Source of the DNA: Vibrio aquaticus
Lineage (GTDB): Bacteria; Pseudomonadota; Gammaproteobacteria; Enterobacterales; Vibrionaceae
DNA: 64,000 nt
NCBI RefSeq assembly: GCF_003970385.1
Contig: NZ_RXZH01000001.1
Span: 186,001-250,000 of the forward strand
Direction: 5' to 3'
Positions within the stretch are counted from its first letter, which is position 1. The number at the start of each line of letters is the position of its first letter. Both the position numbers and the translations under genes were made by a program. Shown here piece by piece: positions 54,254 to 62,435 of this stretch. The notes below the pieces were generated by a model that was given only the letters and a program-made list of their open reading frames with translations, did no database searches and was not told the origin of the DNA.

Positions 54254-56164
54254 ATGTCTAAATTGAATACAAACAATATGCTGATACCTGAAGAATTAGC
54301 TTCCGGCTGGCAAGAAATTGTGAACCTTTTGGCGGAGATTATTTCCGTCCCTGCTGCTCTGATCATGCGAGTCCACAAAGACCATATTGAGGTTTTTTCT
54401 GCCAATAATAATTGCTCTCACCCCTATCACATTGGTGACAGTGAGAAGCTTGGCCAAGGTCTCTACTGCGAAACCGTGATTAATGAAAATCGCCAACTTC
54501 TTGTCCCGAATGCGGAAGAAGATGAGAAGTGGTGTAACAACCCTGATATGAAGTTTGGTTTAGTCGCTTATTGTGGACTGCCATTATGTTGGCCAAACGG
54601 TGCACCCTTTGGGACTATCTGCGTACTTGATGATCAGAAAAATGAATTTCAAACCACGTACCAACGACTGCTTGCAACGTTCAAGGATTCGATTGAAGCG
54701 CAGTTGAAAACCATCTATCAAAACTATCACTTACAGCAGCTTAATTTGGAGTTAGAGTCCCGCGTCAACACGCGTACTCAAGATCTGGTTGACCTTAACT
54801 ATTCGCTCAACCAAGAGATTGACAAACGCCGCGCTGCCGAGCGAACCATTCGCTATCAACAGCTTCATGATCTTGGTACTGGCTTTTTGAATCGTTCAGC
54901 ACTAGAGCACCATACGAGCGCTTTACTGAACAACTTATCCGAACACAAAAATCACAAAGTGGGTGTACTGCATATTGGCTTTACCAACGGGCGCCGCATT
55001 CAAGCCAAACATGGATACTCGATGTGGGAAAACATCCTGGTTGAATTTAAGCAGCGGTTACTCTCTCATGCGAATTTTGAACTGATTACTGCACGGCCGA
55101 GATCAAGCGATTTAGTGTTTGTTTTCGAAAGTCATCAATTGGATGAAGACATCAACCTACTTTGCCGTGAATTGGTCGAAGTGAGCCAGTCTGAGTTCTA
55201 TGTTGATGGTGAGCATCTTCATTTACACAGTTACATTGGTATCGCGAGTTCCGACGATACCCAATGCCCGAACACACTGATTAAGTTCGCGGCAGAGGCG
55301 ATGCAAGCATGTAAAGATTCTGGTCATAAATTCAGTTTTCATAGCCAAGATATTTCAGATACGCAAAAGAACATTAACCAACTTGAAAGTTATCTACTGC
55401 AAGCCGTTCGAAATGATGATCTTCTACTCTACTTTCAACCTAAGGTCTCTCCTATCACTCACAAATGGGTGGGGGCTGAAGCTCTAATCCGTTGGCGTCA
55501 CCCAATTTTAGGTGATATATCCAACGAAACGCTGATCCACTTAGCAGAGCAAAATGGTCTTATCTTTGAAGTGGGTAGCTTCGTTCTGCGCTCGGCGATT
55601 CAAAAAGCAGCGGAATGGAAGCATAAAGTTGATGACTTTAAGGTCAGCATCAACGTATCGGCGGTGCAATTGCAAAGTCCGCAGTTCAGTTCACAAGTTC
55701 AAGATCTGCTTGAGTCTTACCAGTTGCCTGGTTCATACATTGAGTTGGAGATCACTGAGAGTGGCTTGATTGCTGATGAGGTCATCGCGCGTAGCACATT
55801 AAATGCATTGAGCAATCTAGGCGTGACATTGTCACTTGATGATTTCGGTACTGGCTATGCCTCGTTTGATTACCTCAAGAAGTTTCCATTTGACGCGATT
55901 AAGGTCGATAAAAGTTTTGTACAAAACCTTAACCATAGTGATGAAGACAAAGAGATCGTTCGCTCTATTATCAGTATCGCCAAAAAGCTTGATTTAGAAG
56001 TGACCATTGAAGGGATTGAGAACGAACAACATGAAGCCTTTATCCTGCATGAAGAATGCGATGTTGGCCAAGGCTATTTGTATGGCAAACCCATGCCTTG
56101 TGATGAATTTGAAACCAGTTTGATCAATCAAAACTACACGCAAGCGAAATATTTATATTCCTAA
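54254..56164 (+). CDS. GAF-GGDEF-EAL protein, GGDEF degenerate
   Basis: 636 residues. GAF at about 15-160 (GLYCETVINENRQLLVPNAE; LPLCWPNGAPFGTICVLDD). A coiled linker at 165-200. GGDEF fold at about 205-360 with SSDLV where the motif should be, so no cyclase activity is expected. EAL at 375-630 with EALIRWRHP, SINVSAVQLQ, EITESGL, LDDFGTGYAS, IKVDKSFV, IEGIENEQ and GQGYLYGKP; all key residues stand. It should be a phosphodiesterase with a sensory GAF. Stand-alone gene. Confidence 0.85.
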   Translation: MSKLNTNNMLIPEELASGWQEIVNLLAEIISVPAALIMRVHKDHIEVFSANNNCSHPYHIGDSEKLGQGLYCETVINENRQLLVPNAEEDEKWCNNPDMKFGLVAYCGLPLCWPNGAPFGTICVLDDQKNEFQTTYQRLLATFKDSIEAQLKTIYQNYHLQQLNLELESRVNTRTQDLVDLNYSLNQEIDKRRAAERTIRYQQLHDLGTGFLNRSALEHHTSALLNNLSEHKNHKVGVLHIGFTNGRRIQAKHGYSMWENILVEFKQRLLSHANFELITARPRSSDLVFVFESHQLDEDINLLCRELVEVSQSEFYVDGEHLHLHSYIGIASSDDTQCPNTLIKFAAEAMQACKDSGHKFSFHSQDISDTQKNINQLESYLLQAVRNDDLLLYFQPKVSPITHKWVGAEALIRWRHPILGDISNETLIHLAEQNGLIFEVGSFVLRSAIQKAAEWKHKVDDFKVSINVSAVQLQSPQFSSQVQDLLESYQLPGSYIELEITESGLIADEVIARSTLNALSNLGVTLSLDDFGTGYASFDYLKKFPFDAIKVDKSFVQNLNHSDEDKEIVRSIISIAKKLDLEVTIEGIENEQHEAFILHEECDVGQGYLYGKPMPCDEFETSLINQNYTQAKYLYS

Positions 56165-56249
56165 CGGCGCAACATCAGTTATGCCTTTACTCTCAGGCGA
56201 GTGATTCCTATAATCCTCGCCTTTCCTGTCTCTAAACAACGGATTCAAT

Positions 56250-57905
56250 ATGGATCAGCTTACCGCAACTCTCAAAAAAATCGAAAAGCAGAACTACCGC
56301 GCATACCAGCAAATTAAAGGCGAGTATGACTTTAGTGACTACACCCTCTATATCGATTATGTTCAAGGTGATCCTTACGCGTCAGCCTCTCGCCTTCGCG
56401 CGGTGCGACCTTGGTCTGTGACTGGTCTTGCTTGGCTTCGTGACACATCTCCCGCTTATCAAGTTGCTGCCCGCGATTTTATTGCGCGTAGCTTTTCAGC
56501 GTTTGCGAAACAGGAACAAAGCATCGATATCGCTCTGACAGGACAGACTATTTTAGACAGCACTGCCGTGTTGTTCACAGAGCAAGGTATTGAACTGCGT
56601 TTTCGAATGAACTTACCTGCCGATGGTCGCTCTGTGCTGGGCAAAAAAGCAGATAATATTCTTACGTTCCATATGCCGAAATTTATCCGCAAAGCGACAT
56701 TAGAACGTGAATTAGATATTGATGCTTTAATTAAGCACTGCCAAGTGGTTGAAGACCAAGCTGCCATGCGAGAGCAACTGGAAGAAAAAGGCTTACTTGC
56801 GTTTGTCGGCAACGGCTCGATTCTTCCTCGAATCGCTGGTAACTGTGACTTGCCAATGAAAGACGCCGTTGAATTTAACGCCCCAGACTCTTTGAAAGTA
56901 ACCCTATCAACGCCCAACCAAGGCGACATCGAAGGCTTAGGGATTCCAAAAGGGATCACTCTCATTGTTGGTGGTGGCTTCCACGGTAAATCGACGCTTC
57001 TTAATGCTATTGAACGTTCGATCTATAACCATATTCCTGGAGATGGCCGAGAGTGGATTGTCAGCCAGGAAGAAGCGATGAAGATCCGAGCAGAAGACGG
57101 CCGTTGTGTGCACAACTTGAATCTGTCTAACTACATCAACCATTTACCTATGGGTAAAAACACCGGAGATTTCTCGACACAAGATGCTTCAGGTTCAACG
57201 TCACAAGCGGCTTGGTTACAAGAATCTATTGAGGCTGGTGCGCAAAGTATCTTAATTGATGAGGATACCTCAGCGACTAACTTCATGATCCGTGACGAGC
57301 GTATGCAAGCTCTTGTCGCTAAAGGTGATGAACCAATCACTCCACTGGTTGATCGTATCGGTCAATTAAGAGATGAAATGGGTATTTCGACTCTCATTGT
57401 TATGGGTGGTTCGGGTGACTACCTAGATGTCGCAGACACTGTTATTCAGATGCACGATTACCAGGCGGTTGATGTAACAGAAAAAGCAAAACAGGTGATT
57501 GCGCAGCATCCTAGCCAACGTTGCAATGAAAGCGAGAGTGCACTTGAAACGTTCCGCCCTCGTCCACTGAACTGCAGCTCGTTACAAAAGATCCTCGCTG
57601 AAGGTAAATTCCGCATCTCGGCAAAAGGCAAAGATTCACTGCGTTTCGGCAAGGAATTCGCAGACTTGTCAGCACTTGAACAGATCGAGTCTAGCAGTGA
57701 ACTTCATGCCATTGGTTGGCTATGGTTCCAACTGGCGCAGCTGCCAAACTGGTGTAACAACCCTGCAAAACAGGTTGCTACTCAGCTTGCAAGTGATTGG
57801 TCAAGCATGATGCCAGCTCACGGTGACTTAGCGAAGCCTCGAACGCTAGATGTTATGGCTGCTCTAAATAGAATGCGCAAGTCTCAGTTTAAGTCATCAA
57901 ACTGA
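56250..57905 (+). CDS. Predicted ATPase of the ABC class (PF09818 type)
   Basis: 551 residues. N-terminal domain with YVQGDPYASASRLRAV. Walker A is TLIVGGGFHGKSTLLNAIER at about 235-254. LIDEDTSATNFMIRDERMQA includes the Walker B acidic residues, and DEMGISTLIVMGGSGDYLDV follows. The family is widespread and soluble, with no transport partner. Function unknown, perhaps RNA-linked. Confidence 0.8.
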   Translation: MDQLTATLKKIEKQNYRAYQQIKGEYDFSDYTLYIDYVQGDPYASASRLRAVRPWSVTGLAWLRDTSPAYQVAARDFIARSFSAFAKQEQSIDIALTGQTILDSTAVLFTEQGIELRFRMNLPADGRSVLGKKADNILTFHMPKFIRKATLERELDIDALIKHCQVVEDQAAMREQLEEKGLLAFVGNGSILPRIAGNCDLPMKDAVEFNAPDSLKVTLSTPNQGDIEGLGIPKGITLIVGGGFHGKSTLLNAIERSIYNHIPGDGREWIVSQEEAMKIRAEDGRCVHNLNLSNYINHLPMGKNTGDFSTQDASGSTSQAAWLQESIEAGAQSILIDEDTSATNFMIRDERMQALVAKGDEPITPLVDRIGQLRDEMGISTLIVMGGSGDYLDVADTVIQMHDYQAVDVTEKAKQVIAQHPSQRCNESESALETFRPRPLNCSSLQKILAEGKFRISAKGKDSLRFGKEFADLSALEQIESSSELHAIGWLWFQLAQLPNWCNNPAKQVATQLASDWSSMMPAHGDLAKPRTLDVMAALNRMRKSQFKSSN

Positions 57906-57935
57906 TCAACTAGCAAGACAAGGTCTCTAACACAA

Positions 57936-57965
57936 CAAAAGCGCTAATATCAGCGCTTTTGTTTT
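57936..57965. terminator. Bidirectional terminator after the ABC-class ATPase gene
   Basis: AAAAGCGCT / AGCGCTTTT with a 6-base loop. Serves the convergent genes ending at 57905 and 57992. Confidence 0.85.
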
Positions 57966-57991
57966 ATCTATCTTCGTATAAGTCTGGCAAA

Positions 57992-58609
57992 TTAGTGTCT
58001 GAGTACATGCCACGCTTCACACAGCACGCGGAATTGTTCACTGTTACCAGACTCTCTATCTGGGTGCCATTTAAGTGCTAACTTACGCCAAGTTTTTCGA
58101 ATCTCTGCTGGCGTTGCATCCGGTGAAAGCTTAAACAGGCTAAGGGCTTTAGCCCGGTCCATATCTTTGCCATTTGTGCTGCCAACAAACTCACGATAGC
58201 GTGTCCAAAACTCGTTAAGTAGACGCTTCACTTCCCCTTCTTCGGCTTCGTAATTATGCCACTGGGTATAGTAATCTCTTAAAGGATCTTGATGATCGAC
58301 CTCATGCCCGGCCACTTGATGAGACGGCATTAAGATAATATCCATCGCTTCCACTTGAAGCCAGTTGTCTGGGTAGAGGGTTTCTTGAAGCTGATACAAC
58401 GCGTTCATCATAAGGAAGTTGCGTTTGAAAAGGTCTTTCTCTGGAGAGGCATCAAGCACAGGCATAAACCCAAGTTCAGTCAGGTGAGATGCCAGGGTAT
58501 GCACCTTCCAACCACTCGGTTTCTTCTTTAACACTTCTAGAATCGGCCAAAGTAGCGGGTTTTCTATATACTGCTGAAACTGCGCCGTGAGTTCATGTTG
58601 CTCGTTCAT
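57992..58609 (-). CDS. DnaJ-related protein
   Basis: 205 residues. The first 135 are a DNAJ-related N-terminal domain. The J domain is at the end: FKLSPDATPAEIRKTWRKLA then LKWHPDRESGNSEQF with the HPD motif. It can stimulate DnaK. The C-terminal place of the J domain is normal for this family. Confidence 0.85.
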   Translation of the reverse strand: MNEQHELTAQFQQYIENPLLWPILEVLKKKPSGWKVHTLASHLTELGFMPVLDASPEKDLFKRNFLMMNALYQLQETLYPDNWLQVEAMDIILMPSHQVAGHEVDHQDPLRDYYTQWHNYEAEEGEVKRLLNEFWTRYREFVGSTNGKDMDRAKALSLFKLSPDATPAEIRKTWRKLALKWHPDRESGNSEQFRVLCEAWHVLRH

Positions 58610-58693
58610 AAGCCTTACTCTTTTTCTTTTTAATTAATGCCATATTTGGGCTTTTGTCGAGTGCGGAATGAACCAAATGTAGAGTCGCACAAA

Positions 58694-58720
58694 AAAAGAG
58701 CCGGATTAACCGACTCTTTT
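58694..58720 (-). terminator. Terminator of the 2OG-Fe(II) oxygenase gene
   Basis: AAAGAGcCGG / CCGaCTCTTT with T runs; one mismatch. Ends 16 bp past the stop at 58736. Confidence 0.75.
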
Positions 58721-58735
58721 CTCACTGTTCGAGGC

Positions 58736-59575
58736 TTAGATTACGCCCAGCTCACGCAGACGTTCCATTAGGTAACTGTCAGCAGTGTGACGCTCAGAAA
58801 GCACCACTTCAGGCTTAGGGTGTAAGAAAAGTGGTAGTGAAATACGTGATTGCTCTTGGCGTTCGCCCGTTGGGTTAATCACACGGTGAGTCGTTGATGG
58901 GAAGTAACCACCAGACGCTTCTTGAAGCATGTCACCGATGTTGATAATCAGGTTACCAAAGTCACATGGAACGTCTAGCCACTCACCTTCTTTGCTTAGT
59001 ACTTGAAGGCCAGGCTCATTCGCTGCAGGAAGCACAGTTAATAGGTTAATGTCTTCATGAGCTGCCGCACGAATAGCGCCAGGTTCTTCGTCACCCGTCA
59101 TTGGTGGGTAGTGAAGAATACGAAGTAACGTTTTTTGGCTGCCATTGATCATCTCTGACAATGCAATAGAGAACTTTTCTTGTACTTCTACTGGAGCATG
59201 AGCTTCAACCCAACCTAGCAGCTCTTCTGCAAACGCGTTTGCACGGTCGTAGTAATCTAGGATCTGCTCTTTCAGCTCCTCTGGGATCTGACCCCAAGGG
59301 TAAACATGAAAGTATTCTTTGATGTCTTTTACTGTGTGGCCTTTCGCGACTTCTGACACGTTCGGCGGAAAGTAACCGTCTTGAGTTTCAACGTTAAAGT
59401 GGAACTCTTCTTTTCGTTCAGACGTGAAGAATTTGTACCAATTGTCGTAAATTGATTCAACAAGCTCTTTCGGGATTGGGTGGTTCTTTAACACACCGAA
59501 ACCGGTTTCTCTTAAAGAAGTGACAAATTGCTCTGCAGCATTATCCGCTAAATAATCGACAGTCTCTAATTTCAT
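58736..59575 (-). CDS. 2-oxoglutarate/Fe(II) oxygenase, isopenicillin-N-synthase type
   Basis: 279 residues. The N-terminal DIOX_N region (GFGVLKNHPIPKELVESIYD) is followed by the iron site: AAHEDINLLTVLP (HxD) and STTHRVINP (second His), then the 2OG-binding Arg in QSRISLPLFLHP. NLIINIGDMLQEASGGYFPS is conserved. The substrate is unknown; many vibrios carry it next to cutA. Confidence 0.85.
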   Translation of the reverse strand: MKLETVDYLADNAAEQFVTSLRETGFGVLKNHPIPKELVESIYDNWYKFFTSERKEEFHFNVETQDGYFPPNVSEVAKGHTVKDIKEYFHVYPWGQIPEELKEQILDYYDRANAFAEELLGWVEAHAPVEVQEKFSIALSEMINGSQKTLLRILHYPPMTGDEEPGAIRAAAHEDINLLTVLPAANEPGLQVLSKEGEWLDVPCDFGNLIINIGDMLQEASGGYFPSTTHRVINPTGERQEQSRISLPLFLHPKPEVVLSERHTADSYLMERLRELGVI

Positions 59576-59638
59576 GACTTTACTTTCTAATAGTTATGTA
59601 TGTGAACATGCGATTCTAATTGTGACAATTTGGTAAAG

Positions 59639-59669
59639 CAAACGATACGCTTCGGCGGTGTATCGTTTG
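59639..59669 (-). terminator. Hairpin downstream of cutA, possible terminator
   Basis: CAAACGATAC / GTATCGTTTG, a 10-bp perfect stem with an 11-base loop. After it on the minus strand comes only CTTTACC, a weak T run. Confidence 0.5.
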
Positions 59670-59740
59670 CATGAAGAGTGTGCAAGCTGGCTAAGTTTCA
59701 ACAGTTTTGGTAACTAACTTAGCTTAGTGATACTGAGGTT

Positions 59741-60061
59741 TCAGCAACGGGTGTTCTGTTCTATCCAAGCTAAGTAGGGGTTGAAGCCCTCGACAAAAGG
59801 AACTTGGACCACTTGAGGCGTTTCATAGCTGTGGCTCTCAACAATGACCTGTTCAAGCTCTGCATAACAGGCTTTTTTGGTTTTCATGATCAACAAGGTT
59901 TCTTGCTCTTGGCAAACTTGCCCTTTCCATACGTAATGACTTTCGATAGGCATGGTTTGAACACAAGCGGCTAACCCTTTCGTTAGGACCTGCTCGATGA
60001 TAGCTTGGCGATTTTCGTTGTTATCCGTTGTAGTAAGTACAATGCAATATTGTCCGCTCAT
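59741..60061 (-). CDS. cutA: Divalent-cation tolerance protein CutA
   Basis: 106 residues. CIVLTTTDNNENRQAIIEQV, LAACVQTMPIESHYVWKGQV and SHSYETPQVVQVPFVEGFNP are the CutA1 blocks. It forms a PII-like trimer. Its start is 14 bp after the helD stop, so co-transcription is likely. Confidence 0.9.
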   Translation of the reverse strand: MSGQYCIVLTTTDNNENRQAIIEQVLTKGLAACVQTMPIESHYVWKGQVCQEQETLLIMKTKKACYAELEQVIVESHSYETPQVVQVPFVEGFNPYLAWIEQNTRC

Positions 60062-60074
60062 GGCATCCTCTTCG

Positions 60075-62141
60075 TTATTTTTGTACGGCTACTGGGTACG
60101 ATTCGTTAACAAGCTCGTGGACAAAGCTCGACCCTGCTCCGGTATGTGCGATCCAGACTTTTCGCTTGGCTCTAGTTAAAGCGACATAGAACAGTCTGCG
60201 TTCTTCAGCGTAAGCAAAGTCGTCACTCGATTTCGTTAGCGCATCGCTAAGGTGGAGCGCTTTTACTCTGGCTGGGAACTGACCTTCATCAACCGATAAC
60301 AAAATCACGAAATCGGCCTCTTTGCCTTTGCTTGAATGGCACGTCATAAACTCTATATTGAGTGAGCGATAGCTGTTTTTCCAATCACTAAGCAGTTCCG
60401 GCTTGTGGTAATGATTACGGCCTAACAACAGCACCGTTTGAAGAGATTTCGCCGCGCGGTTGAGCTGATCAAGTACCTTCTCTACATTAGCACTCGGGAT
60501 AAGAGTCACTGCTTTCGATTTTTGTTCTTTATGACTATTTAGTGCTTTTGGAAGCTGAGCCGGATTCTGTTGAACAAATCGGTTTGCTACTTCACCAATC
60601 ATATTGTTGAAGCGATACGTGGTATCCAAGTAGTGAACCGTCGAATGTGGGAAGCGTTCAGCAAAGCCTGTGGTTAGATCCACATCTGAACCGGCAAATT
60701 GATAAATAGACTGCCAATCATCACCGACAGCAAACAACACACAGCTGTCCTGCTTACTTTGATGACACAGCGCCTCAATTAACTCTAAGCGCTGTGGCGA
60801 AATATCTTGGTATTCATCAATCATAATAAATCGCCAAGGCGCGGTGAACTTTCCGCTTTTCACATATTGAGTTGCCTTGGAAATCATCAAGTTGAAATCA
60901 ATATGCCCTTGCTCTTTCAGCTGTTGTTGCCACGCTTGGTAGCATGGCCACACTAACGCTAATTCGCTGTTTAAACGGGTATAATCCGGGCTCTCAACCA
61001 AATTTTGCTGTAAATCTTTTTTGCTTAGCCCCATGGTCGCGAGTTGCGACACTTGTTTTTCAAGCCAGGCGATCAATTTAGGATCTTCGACATGGCTACC
61101 GAGCTCTTCATCCCCTTTAAGATAAGCGATTGGCCATTTAGACAAGTGTTTCTGCCAACGTTTAAAGTTAGTTGGGGTCATCCAGTGTTTCTTTAACCAA
61201 TCGATGCACCAATGATGACGCTGATTATCATCCGACACTAAAGGAGAGATAGTCGCTCTTTGCCCTTCGACTTGATTGAGGATATAAAGGCCGAGCTGAT
61301 GGAAGGTATTCACACGCACATCATCAGTTGCACTGCCAATTTTATCACTGAGGCGTTGTTTCATTTCTGCAGCGGCATCTTTACCAAACGCCAGCATCAG
61401 AATGTCATTGGCTTGAGCGATATGACTCTGCAGTAAATACGCAACACGAGCCGTCAGTACGCTGGTTTTTCCTGAGCCAGCCCCTGCTAATACCAAGTTA
61501 TGATCATCATTGAGTAAGACCGCGCGTTTCTGGCTGAGATTAAGAGGAGACGATTCAATTTGCGAGAACAGCACTTGCCAATTCTCTAACTCATTGGCCA
61601 TCCATTCTTCATTGCGCTCTTTAAGTTGAGTGCCAGTTTCCGTGATCCAGGGCTCAATGACTTCCATTCGCTTAGGCATGCGAAGCGTGGCATCTTCAAG
61701 GCTCATTTCCATCACTTGAATATCGTTCAATAAGGAGTCTCGCCACTGTTCGGTTACCGAATGAGTCAAAAATGAAGGTTGCAGTTGAATGCGATGTAAG
61801 CTCTCTTCCCATTTAGGCAGGTATTCTAAAAGCTGCACGCATTGCTTTTTATGCCACTGTTGATACGTGGCAACAGCATATCGAGCAAACTCTCGGCACT
61901 TTTCTTGAGGCAGGCCTTGCACAAGCCATGCTTGCTCTGAATCTTGATCCGCGTGAGCGTAAAAGAGCAAGCTTCCCCAAAACAAGCCATTTTTTACCTG
62001 AACTCGACCACTCCAAACGTTAAAAGGAATGGTTTCTTGGCTGGTTTCTGAATTTAAGATCAGTGAGTCTTGAGCGATCTCTATTTGGTTGTATTCACGT
62101 TGAATGAAAAACTGTGCAGTCTTGTTTGCTGTTAGCTGCAT
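60075..62141 (-). CDS. helD: DNA helicase IV (HelD)
   Basis: 688 residues (E. coli HelD 684). SF1A helicase: Q motif SSPLNLSQKRAV, Walker A LVLAGAGSGKTSVLTARVAY, motif II MIDEYQDISPQRLELIE, motif III AVGDDWQSIYQFAGSD, motif IV LDTTYRFNNMIGEVANRF, motif V FMTCHSSKGKEADFVILL and motif VI RRLFYVALTRAKRKVWIAH. It acts 3' to 5' on DNA and counters recombination intermediates. First gene of a helD-cutA unit. Confidence 0.92.
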   Translation of the reverse strand: MQLTANKTAQFFIQREYNQIEIAQDSLILNSETSQETIPFNVWSGRVQVKNGLFWGSLLFYAHADQDSEQAWLVQGLPQEKCREFARYAVATYQQWHKKQCVQLLEYLPKWEESLHRIQLQPSFLTHSVTEQWRDSLLNDIQVMEMSLEDATLRMPKRMEVIEPWITETGTQLKERNEEWMANELENWQVLFSQIESSPLNLSQKRAVLLNDDHNLVLAGAGSGKTSVLTARVAYLLQSHIAQANDILMLAFGKDAAAEMKQRLSDKIGSATDDVRVNTFHQLGLYILNQVEGQRATISPLVSDDNQRHHWCIDWLKKHWMTPTNFKRWQKHLSKWPIAYLKGDEELGSHVEDPKLIAWLEKQVSQLATMGLSKKDLQQNLVESPDYTRLNSELALVWPCYQAWQQQLKEQGHIDFNLMISKATQYVKSGKFTAPWRFIMIDEYQDISPQRLELIEALCHQSKQDSCVLFAVGDDWQSIYQFAGSDVDLTTGFAERFPHSTVHYLDTTYRFNNMIGEVANRFVQQNPAQLPKALNSHKEQKSKAVTLIPSANVEKVLDQLNRAAKSLQTVLLLGRNHYHKPELLSDWKNSYRSLNIEFMTCHSSKGKEADFVILLSVDEGQFPARVKALHLSDALTKSSDDFAYAEERRLFYVALTRAKRKVWIAHTGAGSSFVHELVNESYPVAVQK

Positions 62142-62435
62142 GATTGATAAGCCTTAATGTTCCCTTGTCGGCATAATAACCCAATTGATTTTACTTTTGA
62201 CATATTAAAGCAAAAACCATTGCTTGATATCGCATAGACGACTATTTTTCAGGCACTCAAACGGTGAATTTATTGAATGAGCAGCGACTCTTGTCTCGCT
62301 TCGCATTTTTTATCGGAGTCAAGGGTAGGAATGAGTGAAATATAAACAAACAGACCTATATCTTTATTTGGATCAGCGCGTTACGATAAGCATAACGGTA
62401 CATTGCTGTCACTCTTGGGTTAAAAGTAATTTGAA

